Part shown: in pieces, positions 17,074 to 27,124 of the stretch
Layout of the letters: every line of letters begins with the position of its first letter
Position numbering within the stretch: the stretch's first letter is position 1
From: Haemophilus parainfluenzae
Lineage (GTDB): Bacteria > Pseudomonadota > Gammaproteobacteria > Enterobacterales > Pasteurellaceae
Length of the DNA: 64,000 nt
Direction: 5' to 3'
Assembly: GCF_900638025.1 (NCBI RefSeq)
Contig: NZ_LR134481.1
Span: forward strand, 1 to 64,000
Translations under genes and position numbers: made by a program
The notes under the pieces: model-generated
The model's input: the letters and a program-made list of their open reading frames with translations, nothing else
The model's database searches: none
Told to the model about the DNA's origin: nothing

Positions 17074-20000
17074 TTACCAGTGGTAACCTGCACCAACTGC
17101 TACACCCACTTTACCTTGAGTATCGCTAGTACCGGCTAAACGAATAATGATTTTACCGTTGTCTGAAATACGTGACATACCTAATGCCACAGCATTTTGA
17201 CCTTGGTAATTACCCGCTGCCACAGATACCATGCTCTTACCTGGAATGTAAGCTTGTGGTAATTGAGACGCCGCTAACGCGCTTGCTGTACCTGCATTGA
17301 CACGTTTACCTAACTTGTTCACTTGACCATTTAAGTGGTTGATCTTGTTATTCATGTCAGCTTTTACTTCGTGTAATTGGCTGCCGTTTACCGCATCAGT
17401 ACTGTCTGCTGCAATGCGTCCTGGTGCAACATTGGTAATTTGTTTATTACCTGCATCAATACCATTTTTAGTCATGCTTGGACCGTTTTTAATGGTTACG
17501 CCATTGCTATCAATCACCGTATCACCCGCAGTGAATTTGTTTGCTGTTACGCTTTCAACTTTAAGGTTTTTCTTGATACCTACACGAACATTACCGCTCT
17601 TATCAATGTTTGTCATCACATTATCGCCACCATCAAACTCACTCCAGTTTGTGTTGCTATCTGCGCCTTTCACATTGATTTGGCTATTTAATTTCGCATT
17701 GTAAACGCCGCCTACATTTGCACCAAATTTTAAGCCATCACTTAATGTCGCGATAGTTTCACCACCAAAGTTCATACGATTTGGTGTTTTACCATCAAGA
17801 TTCGGTGCTGCATCTTTACCACTTACTACTGTAATTGGCGTTGAATTATCGCCTTCGCCAAGATTAATTGTTGTGGTATTAACCGTTTTCGCATTCACAT
17901 TTCCAGCTTTCAAGTCTTTTGTGGTAGAAATAGTGAAGTTAATACCATTCTGTTCAAGTTTGATATTATCACCAGCGATATAGTTTACAGTCGCACCTGG
18001 CGCTACATTAGCAACTTCGGTACCACTTACTTCACCAGTAGAGCCTTCTTTCTTCGTTGCCGTTGCATTCCAGCCTTTACCCGCAAGTTCTTTCACTGCG
18101 TATAACTGACTACCATTTACTGCATCTTTCGATGTGCTCGTTACATCACCATCTTGAACATTGGTTACTTTCTTATCACCAGCATTGATACCATCTGTCG
18201 TTACAGCCACATCGCCAGCTTTTAAGCCATCTTTATTTAAAGCGACATTATCACCCACTTTCACACCGTCATTATTCATCACGGTATCTCCAGCGGTTAC
18301 ACTATCAACTTTAATGTCTTTAGCTAAGTTGAACGTTACATTGTGACCATCTTTAGTGATATTGATGTTCTTATCTGTATTATTCAAATCAACGATATCG
18401 CCAGGTTTCACATTAGAAGAATCCTTACCATTCGCTGTTAAATTCCAACCTTTGTTAGCCACCTCTTCTACTTTCTTAAGCTGTGAAACATTTACCGCAT
18501 CAGTATCAGCTTCACCTGGTTTTAAGCCAGTAATTTTCTTATCACCCATATCAATGCCTTTGTCATTGATCGTTACACCACCAACGTCAGCACTATCTAG
18601 GTCTTTCAGATCTTTGGCTAATTTCACGTTTAATGTGCCATTACCATCAGATTCAACACCAATATTGTTATCTGATAATGTGCCTGTTGCACCACCTTTT
18701 ACAAAAATTTGCTCACCTAAACGACGCTCAAAGTTCTTCGCAGCATTGTCACCACCAAAGGTTAACGCTTTAAAGGCTTGCTCGGCTGTTTGATTGATCG
18801 CATCATTAATATTATTAACTATTGTGCTATTTACAGTAATTGGCGCTTTAGTAACAGTAACATCACCAGTTTTCAAACCATTTGTATCAATTTTGGTATC
18901 GCCCGCAGTGACACTATCAACCTTGATATCTTTCGATAAAGCAATCTTAACTTTACCCTCATCTACTTCTGTACTGATATTGTCATCTTTACCAACAACC
19001 TCAACCGTTTCACCTAATGGTTTCTTCACTGAATTACCATCTTGAGCAGTTACCCCAAAACCTTTTGTCGTGAGGTTATTAATGGTTTGATAGAGCTGGC
19101 TACCATTTACCGCATCTTGTGATGTTTCATTCACATCACCTGCTGCTACATTGCTAATTTTCTTATCAGCGGCATCAATACCAGATTTAGTAACACTTGG
19201 ACCGTCTTTAATAGTCAAACCATCTGTATTTAAAACTGTATCACCAGCTGTCACATTACCTGTAGCATTAACATTGGTCACATTAATTGTTTTATTTAAA
19301 TTAAATGTTACATTGTCGTCTGTTGCATTTTTGGTAATGAGAATATTGCCATCAGTGTTATTTAAATCAACTGTTTCACCAGGTGCAACATTACTACTAT
19401 TCGTACCATTAGCAGTTAAATTCCAGCCTTTATTAGCTACTTTTTCCACATTTTTCAATTGTGAAACATTCACTGCATCCTTGTCATCGGTACCTGCTGC
19501 AACATTGGTTATTTTATTACCAGCTGCATCAATACCATTTTTAGTGACACTTGGACCACCGTTAACAGTTAAACCATCGTTATTAATGGTTGTATCTCCT
19601 GCTTTGACGCTATCAACGTTAAGATCTTTATTTAACTTAACTTGAACGCCATTAGGATTCGCTTCAGTCGTAATATTATCGTCACCGGTAATCGCAACTT
19701 TATCGCCTAATTTCTTAACATCAGACTCTTTGCTATCACCTGTAAACGTCAAGCCTTTTGTGCTTACTGTGGTATTCGCATCCATACCTTGTTTAATCTC
19801 ATCTTTTGTTTTTTGAGATAAATCAAGATGATAGTTCGTTACAGAAGCATCTCCGACATCTTTCGCACCTTTGTTTTCTACTGTTAATGCATCAGTGGTT
19901 GTCACATTTGCAGAGGTATCTACAGCATCAATTTTGTAAATAGTTTGACCATTTTCACCTTTTTCTGGTGTAACACTTGTGTTTTTACCAGCTTTAACCT

Positions 20001-22555
20001 CTGTTTTTGCAGCTTTTAATTGAGAAACATTAACTGCATCCTTGTCATCGGTACCTGCTTCAACATTGGTAATTTTATTACCAGCTGCATCAATACCATT
20101 TTTAGTAACACTTGGCCCACCGTTAACAGTTAAACCATCATTATTAATTGTGGTATCACCAGCTTTTACACTATCAACTTTGATATCCTTAGCTAATTTA
20201 ATTTCTAATTTATCAGTGCCATCTGCCACCACGCCAATGTTACCATCAGAAAGGTTAGTCGCATCAGTTACACCGCCAACTAATTTAACTGTTTCACCTA
20301 ATTTACGTGTTACATTAGTGCCTGTATCACCAGCAAAGGTTAATGGCATGTTACGTACTTTATTAATTGCGGTAGTTACATCACCTGCAGTTGCTAGGTT
20401 GTTTGGATTCGCTGCAGTTGCATTGCCGTCTTCGCCTGTTTTGATAGTTGTTGTGTTGACATTAAATGTCACATTCGAACCATTACCGTTATCAGTCACG
20501 TTTGCAGTTGTCAATGTACCATTCACAAAGTTCACAAAACCATTGTTATTGATACGTGATTTAGAAGTACCATTTTCTTGTACGTTAAAGCCACTATTGT
20601 GTAATACCGTATAAAGTTGTGAACCATTTACCGCATCCGTTGAAGTTGGCGAAAGACGCCCTGCTGCCACATTATGAATTTGGCGTTCGTTACCCGCCTT
20701 GCCGACAGAAACAGCGCCATTGATTAAAGACTTCTTAGCTGCAAAGTCAATATTTTTACTTGCACCAGCATCATCTTTAAATGCCGCATATCCAGTTGTA
20801 TTATCGAACATATTCACGTTAGCTTCCGAATCAGCACCTAAAGCAACCGCATCCTTTGCCATTGCTTTAGCATAGCGACCAATTGCCACTGCGTTCCGCT
20901 GAGTAGCGTTCGCCCAATAACCTAGCGCCAACGACTCTCGCCCAGCTGCTGCTGAAAAAGCCCCTTGAGAAATAGCAAAAGCCTGCGATGCATTGGCTTC
21001 ATTACCTATTGCGATAGAATGCTCTATCGCAGCCTTCGTATCTTGGCCAATTGCAATTGAATATTTACCTGATGAATTTGCACCTAGGCCAAACGCCATC
21101 GCAGAATAATCAGTCGCTTTACTCCCTTGTCCTAAAGCTATGGTATTTATACCACTTGCTAATGAATTAACACCGATAGCAATTGTTGTCTCATTAGACG
21201 CATTTGAGTTGGCTCCAAAAGCCATCGAATCTGCATGAGTAGTGCTAGCATTCAATCCAACAGCAATAGAATTAACAGCGATAGGTGTAGTACTTGCATT
21301 AGGCCCAATAGCAATAGAGTCAACACCTGAGGCCCCCGTATTATTCTGGTTGCCTGTTACATTTGATTTAACCGAGAAATAACGAATTTTTTCAATTTCA
21401 GCCATATGCAGCGTAAAGCTGAGAACCATTGATTGCATCAGTAGAAGTTGAAGAAATATCACCTGGTGCAAGATTGATAATTTGACGTTCATAGCCTTTA
21501 TCACCAATAGAAACCACATCCCCTTCATCCACTTGTGCACCACCTGCCCAAGTATATGTTGTACCTAAAATTGTTCTTTCTACATAAGCCTGACCAGCCT
21601 TAGATATAACTGAAGCGGTACCTAATGCAACTGAGTTTAATTTTGTTGCTTTTGCCCCTGTACCAAGAGCTGTCGCACCAAATACTGTTGCTTTTGATTT
21701 AGTACCAATAGCTAGAGATAAAGCGGCTGAAGAATTAGCTTGTACCCCTAGCGCAACTGAACCTTCACCCGCTATCGCATTTTCATATGTACCACTATTC
21801 ATCGTATCACCGGTCATTTGCTTATAGATATCTCTTAAGCTTTTCCCATTCAAATTATACTCACCTGTTTTAATCCCTTTATTATTGTAGAGTATAAATT
21901 TGTGATTATCCGTATAAGCAACGCCTCCAACTGCATCAAGATCATCCCCCCCTAAAGCCATTGATGAATTACCATAAGCAATTACATTACCACCAATTGC
22001 AATAGATTGGTCACCACGCGCCCAAGCTCCTTCAGTAATTGATGGAGTTCCCTTCCCATAGGTTGGAGAAGCGCCTGCGAGATTCCCAGCTCCAATTGCA
22101 ATTGCCTGTTGAATTTTCTGACTACCACTACCAATTTGTGCATTTTTTCCAATTAATACATTACGAGACGAACCAGTAGCATCAGTTCCAAAGGTTCCTG
22201 TCAGATCACCTATCAGCACACTCTCTGTATAACGACCATTTACGCCATTACCAATAGCGGTAGTATTTGCACCGCTTGCAGATGTTGCGGCATTCCCAAC
22301 AGCAATACTAGAACCACCTACATTTGTAGGAGCATTGTTTCCATCACCTACAATCACTTTTGCTTGCCCCGGCATCATCACTGCAGATAAAGAAAGTGCA
22401 AATGCAGAAAGTTTAAAAAGAGAAGATAAACGTGTTTCGCTTGTTACACGTTGTTCGGAGTTTGAAGAAGCTTTTACAGCTCCTTTCGCTAATTCTGATG
22501 TCACAACGAAAGATTGTGTCGTTTTGTTCCAAATGATCTTAAATATTTTGTTCAT
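17074..22555 (-). pseudogene. Trimeric autotransporter adhesin (Hia/YadA-like), interrupted by a frameshift
   Basis: This long gene would encode a trimeric surface adhesin of about 1,825 residues. The 5' part (22555-21398, 385 residues) has the extended signal peptide region beginning MNKIFKIIWNKTTQSFVV, YadA-type head repeats (SIAIG, TTAIG, SMALG) and a neck (DAINGSQLY), then hits TGA at 21398-21400. The other frame continues from about 21405 to 17074 with more head repeats, many necks (DAVNGSQLY, DAVNVSQLK), stalk repeats and a C-terminal anchor ending VGVAVGAGYHW. One surplus base near 21400-21410 explains the break. As read, the first piece is secreted but unanchored and the second has an anchor but no signal peptide. 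A sequencing error is possible. Confidence 0.85.
19481..20178 (-). repeat. Direct repeats in the adhesin stalk
   Basis: Bases 19481-19618 and 20041-20178 are nearly identical on the DNA level. They encode a stalk unit containing VDSVKAGDTTINNDGLTVNG and GPSVTKNGIDAAGNKITNV followed by a neck. More distant versions occur through 17400-19260. Such repeats allow the stalk length to change by recombination or slippage. Confidence 0.8.
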
Positions 22556-23076
22556 AAAAAAGTTATCCCAAGCTAAATAGATTTAGGTATTCATCACATC
22601 CCAACAAACAATAGAATAAGATGGGTAAAAATAAGGTTCCGGGAGTATAGCTGACTCATCTATAAGATCAAGAAAATAATCACTTTTTATACCATTTTTC
22701 ACAAGAAATTTACATTTTCTATACAAGGTATCGTTTGCGTAAAAAGAATGCTCATTAAAATTAGGTCAAAGTCAGTAATAATGAGCATGGAATCGTCTTT
22801 ATATAAGTCAAAAACAATGTAAAAGTTGACCGCACTTTTTTCTCTATAATATGCAACTCACCTACCACTTTTCTAATCCCTTCATACCTCTTTAGAAGTA
22901 TTTTTATTTTAAAGTTTGATCAACCTCAAACTTTTGGAAGATAACCTTAGAAAAACTACTACTTTTTGGTATCTTATGCTTGCACTGAACTATTTTTATG
23001 AGTGAATTCAAAAACTTAATAGGAATTGTTTGCATTTAAAATTGTTTTTTTATTCTTTCCTAATGGAGTGATTATC
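22556..23076. other. Intergenic region between adhesin and nrfA
   Basis: No gene is seen in these 521 bases between divergent genes. It holds a 10-bp inverted repeat (ATGCTCATTA 22748-22757 with TAATGAGCAT 22779-22788), an uptake core (22829-22837) and the FNR-like site of nrfA. The adhesin promoter was not identified. Confidence 0.6.
22916..22929 (+). promoter_or_regulatory. FNR-like site upstream of nrfA
   Basis: TTGAT-CAAC-CTCAA matches the FNR consensus TTGAT-N4-ATCAA at 9 of 10 positions. It lies about 155 bases before the nrfA start. FNR activation of nrfA under anaerobiosis is established in enterics and H. influenzae. Weak -10 candidates lie near 22970-22980. Confidence 0.65.
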
Positions 23077-24600
23077 GTGAACGCATTGAGAAAAAGCCTT
23101 GTTTTGGCCACTTCTTTCGCAGCTTTAGGTGTGTATAACTCAGCGATGGCTGAAATGGTATACAAGCCTGTTGAACAACCTGTGGAAGCACCAAACCCTA
23201 ATTTAAAAATCGAAGCAGTGAATGAAAAATTTGCTGAGAAATATCCTAGCCAATTCAATTCGTGGAAAGCGACTGAAAAAGGCGACAAAATCATCTATGC
23301 TAATGAACAAGATCCTCGTTTAATCGTGTTATGGGGGGGCTATTCTTTCGCAAAAGAATATAACGCACCTCGTGGTCACGTTTATGCAGTAGAAGATGTA
23401 CGTAATATTTTACGTACTGGTGCGCCCAAAAATGCAAATGATGGCCCTCAACCAATGGCATGTTGGACTTGTAAAGGTCCAGACGTTCCTCGTTTAATTG
23501 CAGAATGGGGTGAAGATGGTTACTTTGGTGCAAAATGGGCTAAAGGTGGACCTGAAGTGGTTAACTCAATCGGTTGTGCAGACTGTCACGATACTACATC
23601 AAAAGACTTTGCTGAAGGTAAACCTGCATTACGTATTGCGCGTCCACACGTTCTTCGTGCATTGGATCACTTAAATAATGCACTTCAAGCAAAAGCAAAA
23701 GCTGAAGGTAAAGAACAAGCTAACTTAAGCTTTAACACAGCTGCTCGCACTGAAAAACGTGCTGAAATCTGTGCAAACTGTCACGTTGAGTACTACTTCG
23801 CAGGTGATTTAAAACAAGTAACCTTCCCTTGGGATAACGGTCAAACTGTTGATGACATCGAAAAATACTACGATGATATCGGCTTCAGTGACTGGACTCA
23901 CTCTCTTTCTAAAGCACCAATGTTAAAAGCTCAACACCCTGACTTTGAAATTTGGTCTTTAGGTATGCATGGTAAAAACGGCGTAACTTGTATCGACTGT
24001 CACATGCCTAAAGTACAAGGTAAAGACGGTAAAGTTTACACCGATCACCAAATCCAAAACCCATTCGATGCATTTGATAGCACTTGTGCAAACTGTCACG
24101 ATCAAAGCAAAGAAAAACTTAAAGACATCGTCGCTTCACGTAAAAAAGAAGTGAAAGATGCAATGGGGCGTTTAGAAGATCAAGTTGTTCGTGCTCACTT
24201 TGAAGCAAAAGCTGCATGGGATGCAGGTGCAACTAAAGAAGAAATGGAACCTGCTTTAATGGATATCCGTCACGCTCAATGGCGTTGGGACTACACTGCA
24301 GCAAGCCATGGTGGTCACATGCACGCTCCAGATGTAATACTTCGTGTATTAGCTTCCGGTTTAGACAAAGCAGCAGATGCTCGTGCTAAACTTGCAGCAA
24401 TCTTAACTAAACACGGCGTGAAAACTCCGGTTGAAGTACCAGATATTTCTACAGCTGATAAAGCATGGAAAGTAATGGGTATCGATATCGAGAAAGAACG
24501 TAAAGCGAAAAAAGAATTCTTAGAAACTGTTGTACCTCAATGGGTAAAAGAAGCGAAAGCCAATGGCAAATTAGCTGAAGATACCGCAACAAAACAATAA
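23077..24600 (+). CDS. nrfA: Ammonia-forming cytochrome c nitrite reductase NrfA
   Basis: NrfA is the periplasmic pentahaem enzyme that reduces nitrite to ammonia with six electrons. The 507-residue product has a signal peptide ending near AMA, the special catalytic haem motif CWTCK, and four CXXCH motifs (CADCH, CANCH, CIDCH, CANCH). The GTG at 23077 is preferred because TGGAG lies 8 bases upstream and it places the signal peptide correctly; an ATG further upstream (23026) is in frame but less likely. A run of seven G (23333-23339) lies in the coding sequence. Confidence 0.96.
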   Translation: MNALRKSLVLATSFAALGVYNSAMAEMVYKPVEQPVEAPNPNLKIEAVNEKFAEKYPSQFNSWKATEKGDKIIYANEQDPRLIVLWGGYSFAKEYNAPRGHVYAVEDVRNILRTGAPKNANDGPQPMACWTCKGPDVPRLIAEWGEDGYFGAKWAKGGPEVVNSIGCADCHDTTSKDFAEGKPALRIARPHVLRALDHLNNALQAKAKAEGKEQANLSFNTAARTEKRAEICANCHVEYYFAGDLKQVTFPWDNGQTVDDIEKYYDDIGFSDWTHSLSKAPMLKAQHPDFEIWSLGMHGKNGVTCIDCHMPKVQGKDGKVYTDHQIQNPFDAFDSTCANCHDQSKEKLKDIVASRKKEVKDAMGRLEDQVVRAHFEAKAAWDAGATKEEMEPALMDIRHAQWRWDYTAASHGGHMHAPDVILRVLASGLDKAADARAKLAAILTKHGVKTPVEVPDISTADKAWKVMGIDIEKERKAKKEFLETVVPQWVKEAKANGKLAEDTATKQ

Positions 24601-24607
24601 AAAAAGA

Positions 24608-24646
24608 ACCGCACTTTGTAACTAAAGTGTCGAAGTGCGGTCATTT
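24608..24646 (+). terminator. Uptake-sequence hairpin after nrfA
   Basis: ACCGCACTT (24608-24616) and its exact complement AAGTGCGGT (24633-24641) form a stem followed by T-rich sequence. Paired inverted uptake cores serving as terminators are a known Haemophilus feature. Here it may reduce rather than stop transcription into nrfB. Confidence 0.75.
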
Positions 24647-24672
24647 TTAACCCTATATTTGAGGTAATCAGA

Positions 24673-25338
24673 ATGAATTTAACTTCTTTAATCAGCAAAT
24701 CGGCAAAATCCCTTGCATTGCTTGCAATGCTTGCGGCACTGCCAATGGCTGCAAATGCTGAAGAGATGGCTAAAACACCAGCCTCTCAACTCACTTACGA
24801 GCCACAAATGGATAACCAACGTGATCCAAACCAATATTGTGCAAAATGTCACAAATTTGACAAAGTCGATAAAAACCAAACTTTAGATCAATCTGGTGGT
24901 GAATTACACTTTGGTAAATTCCACGGCGCTCACTTAAATCAAAAAAGCCCTAACACGGGTAAACCGATCAACTGTGTCAACTGTCACGGTAATATTTCGG
25001 AAGATCACCGTCGCGGAGCAAAAGATGTGATGCGTTTTGAAGGTGATATCTTTGGTGATAAAAAACCAATGTATACCGCGCAAGAACAAAACCAAGTTTG
25101 TTTTGCTTGTCACCAACCGGCAAAACTTCGTGAAAAACTTTGGGCGCACGATGTTCACGCAATGAAATTGCCTTGTGCAAGCTGCCACACATTACACCCG
25201 AAAGATGATGCGATGAAAGGTATTCAACCGAAAAATCGTGTGAAACTTTGTGTAGATTGCCACGGCGAACAACAAAAACGCAAAGCGGCAAAAGAAGCAC
25301 AATCACAAACGCAATCAACCGAACAAAAGGATAAATAA
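24673..25338 (+). CDS. nrfB: Pentahaem cytochrome NrfB
   Basis: NrfB passes electrons from the membrane complex NrfCD to NrfA in the periplasm. The 221-residue product has a signal peptide (cleavage near ANA, residue 29) and five CXXCH haem sites (CAKCH, CVNCH, CFACH, CASCH, CVDCH). The C-terminus is lysine- and glutamine-rich. It overlaps nrfC by one base (TAATG). Confidence 0.95.
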   Translation: MNLTSLISKSAKSLALLAMLAALPMAANAEEMAKTPASQLTYEPQMDNQRDPNQYCAKCHKFDKVDKNQTLDQSGGELHFGKFHGAHLNQKSPNTGKPINCVNCHGNISEDHRRGAKDVMRFEGDIFGDKKPMYTAQEQNQVCFACHQPAKLREKLWAHDVHAMKLPCASCHTLHPKDDAMKGIQPKNRVKLCVDCHGEQQKRKAAKEAQSQTQSTEQKDK

Positions 25339-26015
25339 TGACAGCTTGTTCACGCCGAAACTTTGTTTCCGGCATGGGGGCATTAATCCTTATGACGGGG
25401 ACATCAGTCACCTCTTTAGCGAAAGAGGAAAAGGCGGATAAACCAAAACGCTATGCAATGGTACACGACGAAACAGCTTGTATCGGCTGTACCGCTTGTA
25501 TGGATGCTTGTCGTGAAACTAACCACGTTCCTGAAGGCGTTTCACGTTTGGAAATTCTCCGTAGCGAACCTTATGGCGAATTCCCAAATCAAGAATACGA
25601 GTTTTTCCGTCAATCTTGTCAACATTGTACAAACGCCCCTTGCGTGGCAGTTTGTCCAACCGGTGCATCATTTATTGATCCTGAAACAGGTATCGTAGAT
25701 GTGCATAAAGATCTTTGTGTAGGTTGCCAATACTGTATCGCAGTTTGTCCTTATCGCGTACGTTTCATTCATCCAGAGCATCTTACTGCGGATAAATGTA
25801 ACTTCTGTCGCGATACAAACTTAGCAGCTGGCAAACAACCTGCTTGTGTAGAAGCTTGTCCAACCAAAGCATTAACCTTTGGCGATATGAATGATCCAAG
25901 CAGTGCAGTTTCTCGCAAAGTGAAAGAAAATCCGGTTTATCGCACGAAAGTGGAATTAGGTACTCAACCAAATCTTTACCATATTCCATTCCAACACGGG
26001 GAGCCAAGAAGATGA
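25338..26015 (+). CDS. nrfC: 4Fe-4S ferredoxin-type subunit NrfC
   Basis: NrfC is an iron-sulfur protein that links the quinol-oxidising membrane subunit NrfD to NrfB. The 225-residue protein starts with a twin-arginine signal (SRRNFVSGMGALIL), followed by four cysteine clusters such as CIGCTACMDAC, CQHCTNAPC, CVGCQYC and CNFC, expected to bind four 4Fe-4S clusters. It overlaps nrfD by four bases (ATGA). Confidence 0.96.
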   Translation: MTACSRRNFVSGMGALILMTGTSVTSLAKEEKADKPKRYAMVHDETACIGCTACMDACRETNHVPEGVSRLEILRSEPYGEFPNQEYEFFRQSCQHCTNAPCVAVCPTGASFIDPETGIVDVHKDLCVGCQYCIAVCPYRVRFIHPEHLTADKCNFCRDTNLAAGKQPACVEACPTKALTFGDMNDPSSAVSRKVKENPVYRTKVELGTQPNLYHIPFQHGEPRR

Positions 26016-26977
26016 CATTAGATTATCCTGTTCCGTTTCACACACCTAATTTGGTGTGGGATTCAACAATCGCTATCTATTTGTTCTTACTTGGTATTTC
26101 TTCCGGTGCGGTACAATTAGCGATTGCTTATAAACGTAGTCACAAATTAGAAAATCCTAGCAAAAACTGGATTATCAGAGCAGCCGCCGTTTTAGGTTCT
26201 GTGCCAACATTAATCGGTTTAACCCTGTTAATTTTTCACTTGGCACGTCCTTGGACATTCTGGAAATTGATGTTTAACTATCAATTTAACTCTGTAATGT
26301 CTATGGGGGTAATGTTATTCCAAGTTTATATGCTGTTCTTGGTATGTTGGTGTGCGGTTATCTTCAAAGAAGATATCATGGCGCTCATCCAACGTTTTAT
26401 GCCAAAACTTGGTTTCGTCGGTAAAATTATCAATGTATTAGAACGTTTAACAGGTCCTGTAGAAGTCATTCTATTCATCTTAGCTGCTGTGCTAGGGGCT
26501 TATACCGGTTTCTTACTTTCAGCATTGATTAGTTACCCAATGTTAAATAACCCTGTTCTACCCGCGTTATTCTTGGCTTCAGGTACATCTTCAGGTATCG
26601 CTGCAACCTTCTTATTTATCCTCATTGCAGGTAAATTAAAAGGTGATAGCCATGAATCACACTTCATTCATAAATTTGAAGTGCCAATTATGGTGACTGA
26701 ACTTGGTTTATTAATCTGTTTCTTTGTTGGTCTACACTTCGGTGGTGGTCAGAAAGTGGTTGCATTGCATAATGCGCTTTCCGGCTTCTGGGGTGCAGTG
26801 TTCTGGATTGGGGTATTCTTAATTGGTATCATCATTCCTCTACTTGCGAACCTTGCAGCAAAAGACAGCTTAAAATACAATAAGAACTTTATTATCCTTG
26901 TGTCAATCTTCGACTTAATCGGGGTTCTCTGCTTACGTTACTTCATCTTGTACGGCGGACAACTTACCGTTGCGTAA
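26012..26977 (+). CDS. nrfD: Menaquinol-oxidising membrane subunit NrfD
   Basis: NrfD is the polytopic membrane protein that oxidises menaquinol and hands electrons to NrfC. The 321-residue product is mostly hydrophobic with about eight predicted membrane spans and the NrfD/PsrC family pattern (LVWDSTIAIYLFLLGISSG at the start). Menaquinone genes menF-menD-menH lie a few kilobases downstream. Confidence 0.95.
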   Translation: MTLDYPVPFHTPNLVWDSTIAIYLFLLGISSGAVQLAIAYKRSHKLENPSKNWIIRAAAVLGSVPTLIGLTLLIFHLARPWTFWKLMFNYQFNSVMSMGVMLFQVYMLFLVCWCAVIFKEDIMALIQRFMPKLGFVGKIINVLERLTGPVEVILFILAAVLGAYTGFLLSALISYPMLNNPVLPALFLASGTSSGIAATFLFILIAGKLKGDSHESHFIHKFEVPIMVTELGLLICFFVGLHFGGGQKVVALHNALSGFWGAVFWIGVFLIGIIIPLLANLAAKDSLKYNKNFIILVSIFDLIGVLCLRYFILYGGQLTVA

Positions 26978-26998
26978 GGATAAATTTCTTATTTAATC

Positions 26999-27025
26999 AA
27001 AAGGCGTATACAATACGCCTTTTGT
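26999..27025 (+). terminator. Terminator after nrfABCD
   Basis: AAAAGGCGTA (26999-27008) pairs with TACGCCTTTT (27014-27023) around a 5-base loop, followed by GTTTATTT. It separates nrfABCD from the haem-attachment genes. Confidence 0.85.
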
Positions 27026-27124
27026 TTATTTAAAAGACTAAAGTGCGGTTAATTTTACGTATGTTTTTCATGCTTAAAATCAACCTTATTTTGTAAAATA
27101 CAACCTTTAATACTGAAGAATACT

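Noticed and set aside
19481..20178. Regular repeats that might suggest a CRISPR array
   Set aside because: The units are long, in frame, protein-coding and not separated by short unique spacers; no cas gene is present.
17339..20614. Several open frames of 80-190 codons on the plus strand within the adhesin region
   Set aside because: They are antisense shadows of a repetitive coding sequence, lack ribosome binding sites and have no recognisable domains.
21406..21543. Start of the second adhesin frame at 21543 as an independent gene
   Set aside because: The residues before about 21405 are an out-of-frame reading of the upstream head and neck; only sequence after the join matches the adhesin family.
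16640..22828. Absence of uptake cores across the adhesin as proof of recent transfer
   Set aside because: Equally long gaps occur across ordinary housekeeping genes (54.4-61.0 kb), so the gap is not diagnostic.
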